Position numbers and translations under genes: made by a program. From Gentiana macrophylla (taxonomy: Eukaryota > Streptophyta > Magnoliopsida > Gentianales > Gentianaceae), in assembly GCA_026214975.1 (NCBI GenBank), contig CM047805.1, positions 194,370,601 to 194,434,600 on the forward strand: DNA of 64,000 bases, written 5' to 3'. Below, piece by piece: positions 1-11,616 of this stretch. The notes below the pieces were generated by a model that saw only the letters and a program-made list of their open reading frames with translations, was not told the origin of the DNA and searched no databases. Position 1 is the first letter of the stretch. Each line of letters starts with the position of its first letter.

Positions 1-463
1 TGATGTTTTTTCTGCTTTCTTATCTTTTCGAACTTACATTAAGACACACTTTGAACGTGATATAAAATGTTTTCAGTGAGATAACGGACGTGAATACGAC
101 AACACACCTTTCCTTTTGCAATCTTAATGGAATGCGTTTTCGCTTCTCTTGCCCTCACACCTCTTCGCAAAATGGGAAAGCCGAAAGAAAAATTCGTACT
201 GTTAACAATATAATCCGTACCCTCCTCACTCACACTTCCTTACATCCCTCATTTTGGCATCATGCCTTACGACTGTCTACCTACCTTCTAAGCTTCCTTC
301 CGTCTAAAACCCTCAATTTTCAAACACCCACGAAAATTCTCTATCTAAAAGATCCATCTTATTCCCACCTCCGCACCTTCGGATGTTTGTGCTACCCCTT
401 AACTCCCTCCACGACTATTAATAAATTACAAGCCCGCTCGACTCCATGTGTTTTCCTTTGATA
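1..463 (+). pseudogene. copia A integrase, core and C-terminal part
   Basis: Integrase (rve domain) fragment of a copia polyprotein, which would insert the cDNA into host chromatin. The DNGREYDN motif around the second catalytic Asp is readable near 80-103. The conserved HTSSQNGKAERK block with the catalytic Glu is near 160-195. The C-terminal part ends in a GCLCYPL block and the INKLQARSTPCVFL sequence typical of this family. A TGA at 77-79 sits immediately before the DNGREY motif, and the reading frame is lost after about 461. The start is truncated by the window edge. Confidence 0.85.
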
Positions 464-979
464 CCCATAAAATCATCGAGGATACAAATGTTATGACATA
501 TCAAGTCGGAAAATTCTTATCTCTCATCACGTCATTTTTGACAACACACTTTTCCCTTCTCTAAATCCCCATCAATCACTAAAAGGCCTTCCCAACAATC
601 GGCCCACCTCCCTTTCCATGACTCGGCCCATGACCAACATCCGGCCCATATTTTTCCTCCTAGCCCATCTTCTTCCACTCCACTTCCCTCAACCCCACTG
701 GCCTACCAAGCCCACCAGCCATCTCCAAATTCCCCCTCACAGAATCCAATTCTGCTTCTCCTCATTCATGGTCCCCCACCCCTTCCCCCTTACCCTACTC
801 ATCCAACCACACATCCCCTTCTCCTCCCACCGCCCCTACCCACCCTCACCCCCTCCCTCTCCCCGCTTGTCTAACCGAGCCCAACATCGTATTTTCAAGC
901 CTCGCTGAATCCTCAACCTTCACACCACTACTTGAACATCCATATTTCCATTACCCACCAATCCCCGTCATGCCCTACA
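464..979 (+). other. copia A linker between integrase and RT (non-functional)
   Basis: Pyrimidine- and proline-codon-rich DNA that corresponds in position to the variable INT-RT linker of copia polyproteins. The 96-codon open frame at 618-908 (Pro/His/Ser-rich) fits that linker but has no recognisable domain. No separate gene is called. Confidence 0.5.
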
Positions 980-1870
980 CTACCACAATTCAAAAATGGC
1001 CATGTAAGACGAATACGATGCTCTAATTGAAAATAAGACGTGGGAATTAGTCCCTCGTCCGACTAATGCAAATATTATTCGTAGTTTGTGGATTTTTAGG
1101 CACAAAAAGAACTCGAACGACTTGTTTGAATGACATAAAGCTCGACTTGTTAGAGATTGAGCTGGCCAACAACCTAGTATTGATTGTGGAGACACTTTTA
1201 GCCCAGTTGTTAAACCGGCCACCATTAGTACAGTGCTCGGCATTGCCCGATCTAAATCTAGGTGTCTCCATCAGTTAGATGTTAAAAATGCATTTCTTCA
1301 TGAGAATCTCGACGAAACGGTTTATATGCACCAACCCCCTTGATTTCGGGATCCCGATCATCCGGATTATGTTTGTTTACTCAAGAAGTCCCTTTATGGC
1401 TTAAAACAGGCTCCCCAAGCATGGTACCAACGTTTTGCAGACTATGTGGATAATTTGGGTTTCTCTCATAGTGTCTCGGATCATTCTCTGTTTATTTATC
1501 GTCATGGCAGCGACATAGCTTACATTTTGATTTATGTTGACGATATCATCCTTGCTACGTCCTCATATGCTCTCCGGCAATCTATTTTATCTAAATTGGG
1601 TTCCCAGTTCGCCATGAAAGATTTGGATCCCCTGAGTTATTTTTTGGGCATCTCCGTCACACGTACTTCCGGGGGACTATTTCTCTCTCAAAAGAAATAT
1701 GCCAAGAATTTATTGAGCGTGCTAAAATGAATTCTTGTAAACCTCTCCTACTCCGGTTGATTCCAAGGCAAAATTGAGCATCTCGTTTGGTAACCCGTAT
1801 CATGATCCTGCTGAATATTGCAGTCTTGCCGGTGCATTTCAATACTTAACATTTACTCGACCGGATATAT
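980..1870 (+). pseudogene. copia A reverse transcriptase (RVT_2)
   Basis: Reverse transcriptase of the copia polyprotein. Recognisable blocks in order: a degenerate NKTWELVPRP region near 1030; LDVKNAFLH near 1276; KSLYGLKQAPQAWYQRF near 1388-1437; and the catalytic YVDD at 1533-1544 within LIYVDDIILA. A SYFLGI block follows near 1640. The best open segment is 1446-1730. The catalytic aspartates are intact, but a TGA at 1341-1343 and frameshifts (for example near 1130 and 1730) break the gene. Template synthesis from this copy alone is not expected. Confidence 0.88.
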
Positions 1871-1887
1871 CTTATGTTGTCTAACAA

Positions 1888-2487
1888 GTGTGCTTATTTA
1901 TGCTTGATCCGAAAACACAGCATATGTCGGCCTTGAAACGCATCATTCCGTATATTAAGGGCACTCTTGAGTACGGCCTTCATCTATACCCATCAGCAAC
2001 GGGCAAACTTATTGCATATATAGACGCCAACTGGGTTGGTTGTCCTGACACTCGTCGTTCGACGTCCGGCTATTGTGTCTATCTTGGAGATAACTTAATT
2101 TCATGGTCCGCCAAACGCCAAGCTACACTATCCCGATCGAGTGCTGAATCTGAATATCGAGGAGTCGCCAATGTTGTTTCTGAATCTTGCTGGCTTCGCA
2201 ACCTACTCCTAGAGCTGCATTGTCCCGTTACAAAAGCCACGTTAGTCTATTGCGACAATGTCAGTGCCGTCTACCCTTCCGATAATCCCGTTCAACATCA
2301 GCGAACTAAACACATCGAAATGGATATCCATTTTGTTCGCGAAAGAGTAGCCCGTGGTGAAGTACGCGTTCGGCATATCCCTTCGCGTTACCAAACCGCC
2401 GATATCTTCACAAAGGGGCTACCTTCACAATTATTTGATGACTTTAGGGATAGTCTCAACGTCCAGCAATCTCCCGCTTCAACTAAG
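1888..2487 (+). pseudogene. copia A RNase H domain
   Basis: RNase H part of the copia polyprotein, which removes the RNA strand of the RNA/DNA hybrid during reverse transcription. The frame is open for about 200 codons. It contains YIDANWVGCPDTRRSTSGYC (first acidic residue), SSAESEYR, YCDNVSAVY, TKHIEMDIHFVRERV and the near-terminal DIFTKGLP block, the usual order. The frame runs on into the LTR, with the stop near 2587. It is the best preserved part of this element. The segment is separated from the RT by a frameshift. Confidence 0.9.
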
Positions 2488-2491
2488 GGGG

Positions 2492-2790
2492 TGTTAAAAT
2501 ATTACATAGAATATTTTCCTTTATTGTGTAATATTTTGTATATATTGCGTAGTTATTACCCTATTCATTGCTATAGATCCTTACCATAGATAGTATTGAT
2601 TCTAGGCATGTGTACAATTGTATTCTTGTATATATTTACCATACAAATCAATGACACAGCAGAGAAACATTTTTCCCAAAAATATCTTTCAGTATCTTTT
2701 GTAATCCTCTTCTATATTATTATATTTCGTGTTTTGTATTTTTTCATTCATTTTCGCTTGTTACCGTCATTCGGTTTGTTTTTCCTAACA
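2492..2790 (+). repeat. 3' LTR of copia A (about 299 bp)
   Basis: It begins TGTTAAAATATT directly after the purine tract AACTAAGGGGG and ends TTTCCTAACA, giving 5-bp terminal inverted repeats TGTTA/TAACA. The size is normal for copia LTRs. There is no second copy in the window for comparison, so the edges rest on the termini only. Confidence 0.7.
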
Positions 2791-3064
2791 ACTACTACCA
2801 AACCACCGCCACCACTGCCATCGCCGCCACAAGATGAATGTTAGGTGTCAAATATTGCTGGTTGAATGTATTTTTGGGTATATTTGAATCTTTTTTATGC
2901 TATTGTCGGTCGTTACCTTCTTTTAGTATGTTTTGAAGAAGATGCAACTTCTTTCCATTGTTACAGAATTGTATGAACTTCATCTAATGAATTACGGGTG
3001 GTTTACTTTTTGAACACTACTACAATTTTGTAAAGGTCATTGACGTATTATTAAGAAAAGCCTT
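2791..3064. other. No gene recognised
   Basis: AT-rich sequence between the copia A LTR and a short inverted-repeat element. No ORF with a family signature and no LTR termini were seen. Confidence 0.5.
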
Positions 3065-3240
3065 ATAAAAGTAGATATCGGATCCTTCCCGTACACTATC
3101 CGTCCTGTGCATGTATGAACACAAAAAAATATATTGTTTTATGGTTTATTTTTATTACAGAAACACAAAACGACATTGTATTGTGTATAAACATACACGG
3201 GACGGATCAGTGTAGAGGAACATGTCTATAAAAGTAACGA
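3065..3240. mobile_element. MITE-like inverted repeat
   Basis: An imperfect inverted repeat of about 60 bases per arm surrounds an AT-rich loop. The left arm (about 3065-3124) contains TACACTATCCGTCC and ATGTATGAACACAA. The right arm (about 3181-3240) contains the complements TTGTGTATAAACATACA and GGACGGATCAGTGTA. There is no coding capacity. The family could not be assigned and no clear TSD was seen. Confidence 0.45.
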
Positions 3241-3344
3241 TGTATTAGTTTCCTCATTACCAATAACTAGCTATAGTGGCGGTAGTCGGCTTAATTATCA
3301 TGATTAAAATTAAAAAGAAATAACGTTTTTCATTGACTATTAAG

Positions 3345-3347
<3 letters not shown>

Positions 3348-3432
<85 letters not shown>

Positions 3433-3434
3433 TT
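3348..3434. repeat. (TA)n microsatellite followed by poly-T
   Basis: About 34 TA units at 3348-3415 are followed by a run of about 20 T. On the minus strand this lies in or at the end of the 3' LTR region of copia B. Confidence 0.95.
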
Positions 3435-3499
3435 GAGCTTAGTATACTATGATATTTAGAGATACATATATAACGGAGGACAAAAGGAGACAATTAACC

Positions 3500-3566
3500 T
3501 TGACATTTATTGTCCTATTTCCATAATAGTCTAGATTATTCTAATTCCATAGTATTGTCTTCAACA
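3500..3566 (-). repeat. 3' LTR remnant of copia B
   Basis: On the minus strand it begins TGTTGAAGACAATAC and matches the 5' LTR piece at 40325-40700 through ATTCCATAATA-type and TTATTGTCCTA blocks. A TATATATG box lies further on near 3465-3475. The lower edge is unclear because of the TA/T microsatellite. The purine-rich tract on the minus strand next to the tip (plus 3567-3585) is a plausible PPT. Confidence 0.65.
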
Positions 3567-3949
3567 CGATCCTTCAATCCAATGAGAATGGAATTCACAT
3601 TCATGGAGATTGGACATGAGAAGAGCAAAACGTGGAATGCCAAGAGGTTTGGTAAGCAGGTCTGCTAGTTGATCTTTGGAGCTAATGAAGAAGATTTCGA
3701 GCTTCTTGGCAGCAACGAGTTCCCGAACATGATAGAAATCGATCTCAATATGTAAGACCCGATAATGAAAAGCTCGGGTTGTTTGCAAGGTAAGTAGAAC
3801 AAATATTAACACACCATAGTGGCCACGGAGAGACGAAAGAGAAACATACATTTCTTTGAGTAAGCTACATATCCATTGAAGTTCAACAGAGGTGCTAGAG
3901 TGGAACTTGTACTATGCTTTAGTACTGCTTTTGGAAACGGTTTGTTGTT
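3567..3949 (-). pseudogene. copia B RNase H, C-terminal part
   Basis: The minus-strand frame contains LHIEIDFYHVRELVAAKK and DQLADLLTKPL, the end of copia RNase H. It stops at the LTR. It is cut upstream at 3949/3955 by LARD-1, and the rest of RNase H resumes at 13347 after the 5-bp duplication GTTTT. Residues before about 3780 are frame-shifted. Confidence 0.85.
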
Positions 3950-3954
3950 GTTTT

Positions 3955-5670
3955 TGAAGGATGTAGGAGCTCAGATCTAAACGAATTAGATCTATGCGCA
4001 GCGGATGGATCACGATTTATATATTACAAAACATAAATAAAGGATTTAACAACTACAAGGGGGTTAAGAAAATCATACCAATAGAAAGAAGAGAAGCCAA
4101 GATCTTAGGATGAGAAGCCTTGATCTTCCAATGTGTTCTCCAAACGGTGGTTGGTGGACACCCTTCTTGATATGAGAACCTCCTTGATATGCAACACCAA
4201 GAAAAACATGTAGTTTTTCTTCTTCAAAAACCCAAGACAAGAAAACTAATTTTTTCTCTCCTTTTGGTGTGTGGGGCGAAAATACAAGTGTGTTTTACAC
4301 TCGGAATAACTCTTCTTTTATAGGAGAGTAAATCATTGATCTCCAAGTTTTAATTAATTAAATAAAATAAAAAAATATTTTCCTTAATGAATAATTGTGA
4401 CATGTCATTGACCAATAGAAAACCAAATAACATGTCATCCAACCAATCACATAACAAGAATATTTTTTATTTTTCCGTAACACAAGAAAATTAATTCTTG
4501 TGCTAAAAACACCATAAATGGCGCCACATCTAGGGTTAGAATCCCACATAAAATGTCTTTTATGTGTATTATAATAATTAGCCCAACTAAATAATAACCA
4601 TGCATATCAATTAATTGGCCCAACCAATTAATTATTTACGAGGCCCAAATAAACAAGAATATAAACCCGAATTATATGGCGCATTGGAACCCATGGGACA
4701 CTATAACCAAGTATCTCCAATAATTAAATATATTATTCATCGAACATAATAAATACACTAAATTATTAATTCCGGGATTACGAACCATAAACCCGAAACT
4801 GAACTCTACCAATTATAGACATATACTTACACTCAACCCTATGAGTAAATAAGCGTCCATGATATAATCATTACATACGGACTAACCCTCCATAGACTGT
4901 CCATTCTGAGTGGGAAGTCTCCGTGAACCCGACTCAGAATATCTTATCCTTATTTACCATTAACCCCCCAGTGATCAATTAGTTCACATATCTGACTAGT
5001 AGCTAATTAGTCTAAATATGAACTCGGCCGATCGATCACTTTCTTAGGGCTAACAAATAAGGATTTGTCTCTACTTCCCGCAGAGGAAGGAATGGATTCC
5101 ATGTCGTGAAAATCAAAACTACTCACTCATCGGAGATAGTGCCAATGAGAAGTGACTTGGAACACATATTTAAGTGAACCGTAACTAACACATCAAACAC
5201 TACCCCGAGACAAGCAGACCTCGTGATCACCTCGGGATTAAGGTTGATCCATATATGATCATATAATGATTTAATAAGATTCCTCGATTGCGGAATTATA
5301 CCGAGAAATTCAGATTAAATCGGTCGATCTCTATATGAATGCCATCATATATAAATGCCCCGCGTAGGTACCCTCTACCGACAGTCCGGATAAGAATATC
5401 ACACCCTAAGGTGTTCTTGGCGCATTATTGGTGTTTTAATCAAGAGACCCTACACTCTGATTAAATTCACCACGGACTAACAGTTTAAGTATATCACCAC
5501 TAACTCAATCCTCACGTGCATGCCATACACTGAGTTAAGCGGTTACATACTGATATACTTAGGGTTTGCAGCAGTGTATTACTTACAAGCACAAAGCAAG
5601 TAATAAGGTGAGATAAATTCTGTTATAAAAAACAATTACACAAATTGTCTTTCGGGCACTACACCTAACA
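3955..5670 (-). repeat. LARD-1 3' LTR
   Basis: 1716 bp, closely matching 11617-13341 and the LARD-2 LTRs. The termini are TGAAGG and CCTAACA on the plus strand. A TATAAAAG box on the minus strand lies at plus 4315-4322, about 1.35 kb into the LTR, so the U3 part is unusually long. The 63-codon minus-strand ORF inside (4358-4549) has a counterpart in the sister LTR but no known domain. Confidence 0.9.
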
Positions 5671-7892
5671 ATCTCCCACTTGCACGAAATGACAAGCAAC
5701 GATTGTTTTTAGTGCACACCTTTTCTCATCTTATTCACAACACTCTCCCACTTGCTCTAAAAGCAGACGAGACATATCTCTCAATGCCGTACCCTCCAAG
5801 CATTCGACTTGGTACACTGAATAGTTAGGTTATCGGCTCGAGGCGATCTTTAGGATCGAAACATTGCCGGTCCATCTAATCAGGCGGTACTCTCTATGCT
5901 TTTGACCTCTAGTGACTGAGAAGATCCTTCTAAGCTATCTCTTCACTGTTTTCACAATGAAGTGATATCGGCTCACTAGACCGGGAATTACTCCCAGATC
6001 AGGAAGGAAATACCTAAGCTATATCGCCACTTCAGCTGCCCCGAAAGCTGCTACGTATCCGATTAATTAAAGTCGAATTGGTGGTGCTGGATTTCTCCAG
6101 ACTATAGCTCTATCACAATGAGTAAACAATGAGCCCAAGATCGTCCCAACGATCATCCTTAATCTGACTATAAGTCAGAATCAGTGTAGTCAACCATATT
6201 CAAGTTTGCACCCGAATATACAAGCACATTATTCCTCGTGCTTCAAAGATACTTGAGGACGTACTAAAACCGCTATTCAATGCTCGAATCCGAGATTCGA
6301 CTACTATTGACTTGTGATAACCTGACTTGTCATTATCCAAGAGAGACTTTATCCCATTTTCTCTTTATCCGAAGATTTAGAGAATCATTCCTAAGAGGTA
6401 GGGTATGACTACTCTCGTTGAATGTTGCATCCATATATGCAAGATCATCTTAACTAATAAGACGGATGGGATAGCCAATGACTCATTCTTGGGAATTTGA
6501 CCGAATCAAAATTTTAGAATATAGCCCAATTCTCTCATCCAGAGAATCTTGGCGTGTCAGTTTCCGACTTCAGATAGCACACCCATGTTGTTTCCAACCG
6601 TTTCAGTGTTATCATTCATGAACACTAATAGTACTACTTTACCAATATTGATATCCGGTCTACGAAAGACTTATCAATATTACGGTCAAGTCACATATTT
6701 TAAAACATGTGACTTTAAATGACCGAGAGGTTCTCTTAAATCCATAAAGGATATAAGCCCCGGCAGTCATCCTGCCATTTGTTCTAACCAAGACCCTTCT
6801 GTTCCAAATGAATCCATACTCCGTTTTTCGGCAAGAAAGTCTCAGGGAATCACCCCTATTTTCTGGTTTCTAACGAAATCTAGCAAGACTGAGTGGTGAG
6901 AGAGTTCAAGGTCTAGTTAACTCTCTACTTGTCAGGGAATCACCCCTATACCACTCGGCTTTGCGCTGAAAGTTTAAACTTTCCTATTCATTCGACTCTT
7001 TCCGTGTAGATCCAATTGCTCCCACTGGGGCCTGAGACACTCAAGTGGTTCTACAAGAGGTGAATAGAAACTGGAGTACCAAAAACTCCAATCACAGTGG
7101 TTGAGGCTTTCAAACCAACCTCATGATCGTAATCCTATCTGACCCACCAAGAGCCATAGGTTATCAATCACCCCAACAGACTGTAAAGTCCACAAAACCA
7201 CAATGGGTCAATGGTTAAACCATACTCCCACTGCGTTTTGGGTGGATTGACATTCTGATCTAGTAGTATTTATCAATGTAATCACCAACAACTGATGTTG
7301 GACGTGGTCTGATTAAATCAGATAGTAACTACCTCTGGGTAACCGTACTCCAAGGTTTAAGGCTGCTTCTTATAGATTCTATCAGAAGCCTTGTGACAGT
7401 TCAACCGTCACTTTCTGATCTCAAGAATCTTATAACCAACCTTCACTCGTCACATTAAGATATTTTACAAACATTCACAATCTGAACGTATGCGCAAAAT
7501 CTCCAGTCCTACCTTCAAGCATTAAGTGCTAAATGCCAAATTAACTCCTTATCCATAAATTCACTAGCATCTTCTAGGTAGACCTCTCGGTTTACATAAT
7601 AATGTTAACCGTTATTTTGCAACAATATATTAATCGAGTTTAGCAGTGTATTGTAGTACATCAATAACTATATATAGGGCAAGTTATGGTTTCTTCCTTA
7701 GTAAAAACATTCCACTAGGAGGCAGGACGAGCATCAGTCCCAAGACTATGTGATAGCCAATTTCTGAGCATGGAATACTCTATTCTCTGCTAAAATCAGA
7801 GACTCCTCCTCGTATTCTTTAGATAAACTAAATCGTGTTTCGAGTAGTTATCAGACAAAATGTCACCACTCAAAAAACTCCCATTAGCTTGT
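5671..7892 (-). other. LARD-1 internal region, non-coding, part 1
   Basis: No ORF with a retroelement or other signature on either strand. The sequence is collinear with LARD-2 22241-24385 and differs by many small indels, as expected for a shared non-coding internal domain. The PPT-like tract, read on the minus strand as AAGTGGGAGAT, lies at 5671-5681 next to the LTR. Confidence 0.8.
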
Positions 7893-8925
7893 TGATGAGA
7901 GAAAAATACACCCACTAAAATATTGGTCCCCGGCAACGGCGCCAATTTTTTGATGAGCGAAAAATTCACCCACTAAAAATACATTTATAATGACTCGCAA
8001 AACCGTGGGTAAACTAACTCTCTAACTGGCAGAGTACCAGGTCGATTGCTAGGATAGCTACAGGAGTACGAGGTCGTCCCAAGAGAAATGTGGTTGTGAG
8101 TACCAAAATGAACGTCGAACTTAGTCTAGGCGATCAAAGTTTTAGGTGGAGTGATTATACTAATGCGAAAAATAAATTTTTAACTAACGAGATTAACTAG
8201 GTGATTAAAAAGCATAGCCGAGCCATGATCCAACAGGTTATCTCCCCACAGGAAAAACTTGATAATGAGTGTATTTTATCGATTCGAGTTCATATGATAT
8301 TCACGGAGTCAACTCTTTATTCTTGCGTTAAGATCTCGAACGACTCTCTCACTTAACCCCCACACTAGGTTTATTAACCCTCCTTTAGAGAGCTAACTAC
8401 TTTAACATGGTTGACCGGAATAAAAACCGTTGAAAAACCTCACAAAAACATAATTTTAACGTATCACTTAGGTTGCCAATCTAACGATTAAGACTATGGT
8501 TTAGTGACTTTAAAACATGTTTTGCACATCTAGTAAAAATAAGAATTTCACTTAGGCATAATCCAGATCTGTCACTTAGATTGTCAATCTAACAATCAGG
8601 ACTATGATTAGTGATATCCATATCTCACATCTCACCGCAAAATACATTTATAAGCTCGATGTAACTGTGAACAAAGTTGTCAATTTTTATTCAAAGTTAT
8701 TAAAATGATCAAAACAAGTTTAAAACATGATTTTATCATAAAAACGTTAAATTAAGCACAACACAACTCCATCTCGTCTCCCAAGGGTTGATTTTACCCG
8801 TTTTCACATAATTCGGCTATGTTGAGTTTAACTACTCATATTAACGAAAATAACAATGAAAATAACAAAACGAAAGAAAACAAAACGAAAAAGATAACTA
8901 CCCACTATATAGATATATATATATA
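7893..8925 (-). mobile_element. Fragment of the TGATAACGG-type gypsy LTR element inside LARD-1
   Basis: Reverse-complement relative of 35640-36721. Its sharp edge at 7893 reads TGATGAGAGAAAAATAC. A PBS-like site (plus 7925-7944, complement of TGGCGCCGTTGCCGGGGACC) follows, then TGATGAGCGAAAAATTC at 7951 and about 1 kb of LTR sequence. The other edge falls in a TATATA run near 8925. In LARD-2 about 620 bp of LARD sequence lies at this place, so a deletion removed both the far end of this element and adjacent LARD DNA (inference). Confidence 0.75.
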
Positions 8926-11600
8926 CTTTCTTTAATTAATACTTCGGTTTAGCCTCAAACTTAGTTTAGACGATTAACACTTGTAGACATTCTTTCCCAT
9001 TCTTGACTTTCCTTAAAAGGAAATAGTCTTGAACTAGCAGTTCGTTTGGGTAGACACTACTCGTGAATTGTGGGATGTCTAATGAATGCGTTACCCAGTG
9101 GGACTAATTTTCTAATAAATCAGAAAAACATAAGATAAAAGCTCCCACTAGTTTATCGGTTCCAAATACCGTCTAACTAGCGACACTTTAATTTATGATT
9201 CTCCAATTTTTCTGTTAGAAAATTTCTCGTGTAGTCACTACATTATTAAAAATTCACTAAAAGAATTTTACCGTCCCAATCATCTTTCAAACTAACTATG
9301 GTTGTCTCTCGTTCAACATGAGTGACAGCAGTGACATACTTATTTACGTCACATAAGTCTTGAAGGCTCAAGATAAATATCTTTTCCGAAAGATTAATCG
9401 CATGTAAGATTAATGAGAACAACGTTCTAGTTACTTACCACTTTTTAACGAAGTCGTTACTAGTCAATTTAATACATACACTAGCACTCTAGTACCCTAG
9501 AGAGATATATAAATAGTTGTGAATAAAATTGACAGAAAAATAAATCCAAATCATACACTACTAATAAATTTTAGGAACTATAAACTAAGTACTTATAGTC
9601 TATCCTACCGTTCCAATGACTTAATCTCTTGACTCAGTGCCGCCTTAGGGTAGGTCAAAGAGATTTCGATTAATATTGAAAATCAAATTGAGAATCGAAC
9701 ATCTCATTTGTGATCGTCAATCACCTTTCCTTTTTCAGCCAAGGTATTACCAAAATACCCTTTATGAGTGTGACCCTCTTGTTTGATTTTTAGGTAGACC
9801 CGAGTGTGTGCCGCCTTAGGGTCGATAAGTGACCGGCGAGTACCCAAAATCCTATCCTTTAGGAGACCAAGCCTTGAATTTTGATAGCGGTGAAGGTCTT
9901 CCTGGGACCGAAATCAAAGCCGCACGAGGCGTCACCATTCTCTCACGGTGCTTGAGTCAACAAAGAGGCCGTGGGGTCATTTGTCGCCTCTCCGCTCCCA
10001 CTCAATATTTTGAAAAAGTGGTGGGTTTACTGATCATGTTTTTGGACTTGATGTTACATTAAGGAACAATAAATCATAGGCCCGAATGGTATCGGTTATG
10101 TGGGCTAGCCCACCCGACCTATTCGTTGGAACATATGTGGCCGTCGGACGGGTCAAGACTAGGGGAGCTCCGTTGAGCCGTAGTGGCTCGTCGGATGGCT
10201 CGGCCTGCCGGACCCCGTGCAAGCGCCGCCACGTGGAGGTGAAGTCGATCGAGCCGTAGCTACTGTTGACCACCCAACCATGGTTAAACTATTTTCGAAC
10301 CAAGCTTGCCAGTGATTATCCAATCCTTAAACATCAAACTTTCACGTAGACACTACGGAGCAAAAAACGTAATCTCGTCTAGGTAAGGTGGAATTCACCG
10401 AGAATCCAACACCTTAACCGCGAGGTTTCGGGATTTTACTCCCTATGCTTTCGCAGAGTGGGATTCACCGAGAATCCATCACTCAACCTCGACGATTGAC
10501 AAAACCCTTGATCCTCGGTTTTTTACCCTAATTATTTTCTAATTAATATCAAACAATTAATTAAAACTAATTGCGTGTGTTGTATACATGCCTAACTAAT
10601 TCCTCGAATTAATTTCTACATGTATGCATATGGAGTGGAATTCATGATATGATGCATGTCATGGAAATTTTCCAGTTCCACACATACAATCTAAACATGT
10701 ATTCTAGTGCGGAAAATAAGCACCGAGATGGACCGTTGGCACCCCCGTATCTAACCTATTAGAAAATAAATTAACCAAACCCTAACTAGGGTTTACTACT
10801 TTCGAACATAATCTGCAGCTGTTCAAATTCTTCGAAGATCGGGAAACCAAAAAAACTTGGATCGTGATGAAACTTTCCAGATCTGTTCTTCACTCCACGG
10901 GCTTGAATATGGACGGTTGGATCGAAGTTTTGACTTGTCAATTTTCTCCAGTGAGCCGCCCAAATTGATGCTGAATCTGTCTCTTACAGCAGCGCATCAG
11001 TGACTTCCCGAGGCCGATCGGGAATCGAGATGAAACCCGATCGACCTGAAATTTTTATGACACGTCTAAAATTTCACTTTTATTAATCTGACCGGTCTGA
11101 TTTGCGTTTCAACGGTCCAAACTCTTCCAGAAATTCGAGGAAGTCACAGCTAGGGTTTCTGTTAATCTTGCGTTTTTCTGTTATAGCATCCACTTTATTG
11201 CAACTAACGGATATTCAGACGGACTCCGATCGACCCCAAATTTTGATGTCTTGTTCTTCAACATTTAATCTTGATTCTGACCGGAGGGATCGTCGTTGCA
11301 ACGGCTCAATCAACGGGAAAAACGGAAAAACTAAACAACAACTAAACAGATCTACTTCTAGGAAATTAAATTGCAACAACAAATAAATTACATAATTTCT
11401 TATAGTCATATGAATGAATTTTCTTCGTTTATATGAGTTTACAATAGATCTAACGGGTAAACAGTGTCAACCTCAATCCATCTCTTCGACCATAACAACC
11501 AATCATTATCTATGCATATAAAAAGTTAAAATTTATCTACATGCAATTCCACTCCTATAAATCGTTTATTTATGATTATAACTACATAAATCGTGGAATC
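8926..11600 (-). other. LARD-1 internal region, non-coding, part 2
   Basis: Collinear with LARD-2 25006-27669. No recognisable coding frame; the longest open frames (for example 9829-10062 and 10034-10273) are not conserved as protein signatures. The stretch 9780-10060 is relatively GC-rich and is well conserved between the two LARD copies. Confidence 0.75.
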
Positions 11601-11614
11601 TGGCTCTGCTACCA
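11601..11614 (-). other. LARD-1 primer binding site
   Basis: Read on the minus strand the site is TGGTAGCAGAGCCA, two bases after the LTR end. It matches the 3' end complement of plant initiator Met tRNA (TGGTATCAGAGC) except for one base. Confidence 0.8.
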
Positions 11615-11616
11615 CA

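Larger units (their letters stand above)
1..2790 (+). mobile_element. Ty1/copia retrotransposon A, 3' half (degenerate)
   Basis: The domain order is integrase, reverse transcriptase, RNase H, then an LTR, which is the Ty1/copia order (RT after INT). The window opens inside the integrase core, so the 5' LTR, gag and protease lie outside. The coding part has several in-frame stops (TGA at 77-79 and 1341-1343) and frameshifts, so the copy cannot make a full polyprotein. The 3' boundary is taken from a purine-rich tract at 2485-2491 followed by a TGTTA...TAACA LTR. No 3' TSD can be verified because the 5' end is not in the window. Confidence 0.9.

Noticed and set aside
3257..3493. 78-codon minus-strand ORF with a long YI repeat
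   Set aside because: Translation of the (TA)n microsatellite and poly-T run.
4358..4549. 63-codon minus-strand ORF repeated at 12022-12213 with similar protein
   Set aside because: The two are sister LTRs of LARD-1, so similarity is expected from DNA identity. It is not kept open in the LARD-2 LTRs and shows no domain.
7893..8925. Helitron interpretation of the insert in LARD-1
   Set aside because: There is no TC start, CTRR end or terminal hairpin. The PBS and LTR similarity to 35640-36721 explain it better.
9829..10273. Two overlapping ORFs on opposite strands in the LARD-1 interior
   Set aside because: The corresponding LARD-2 region (25900-26390) has indels that break both frames, so there is no evidence of protein constraint.
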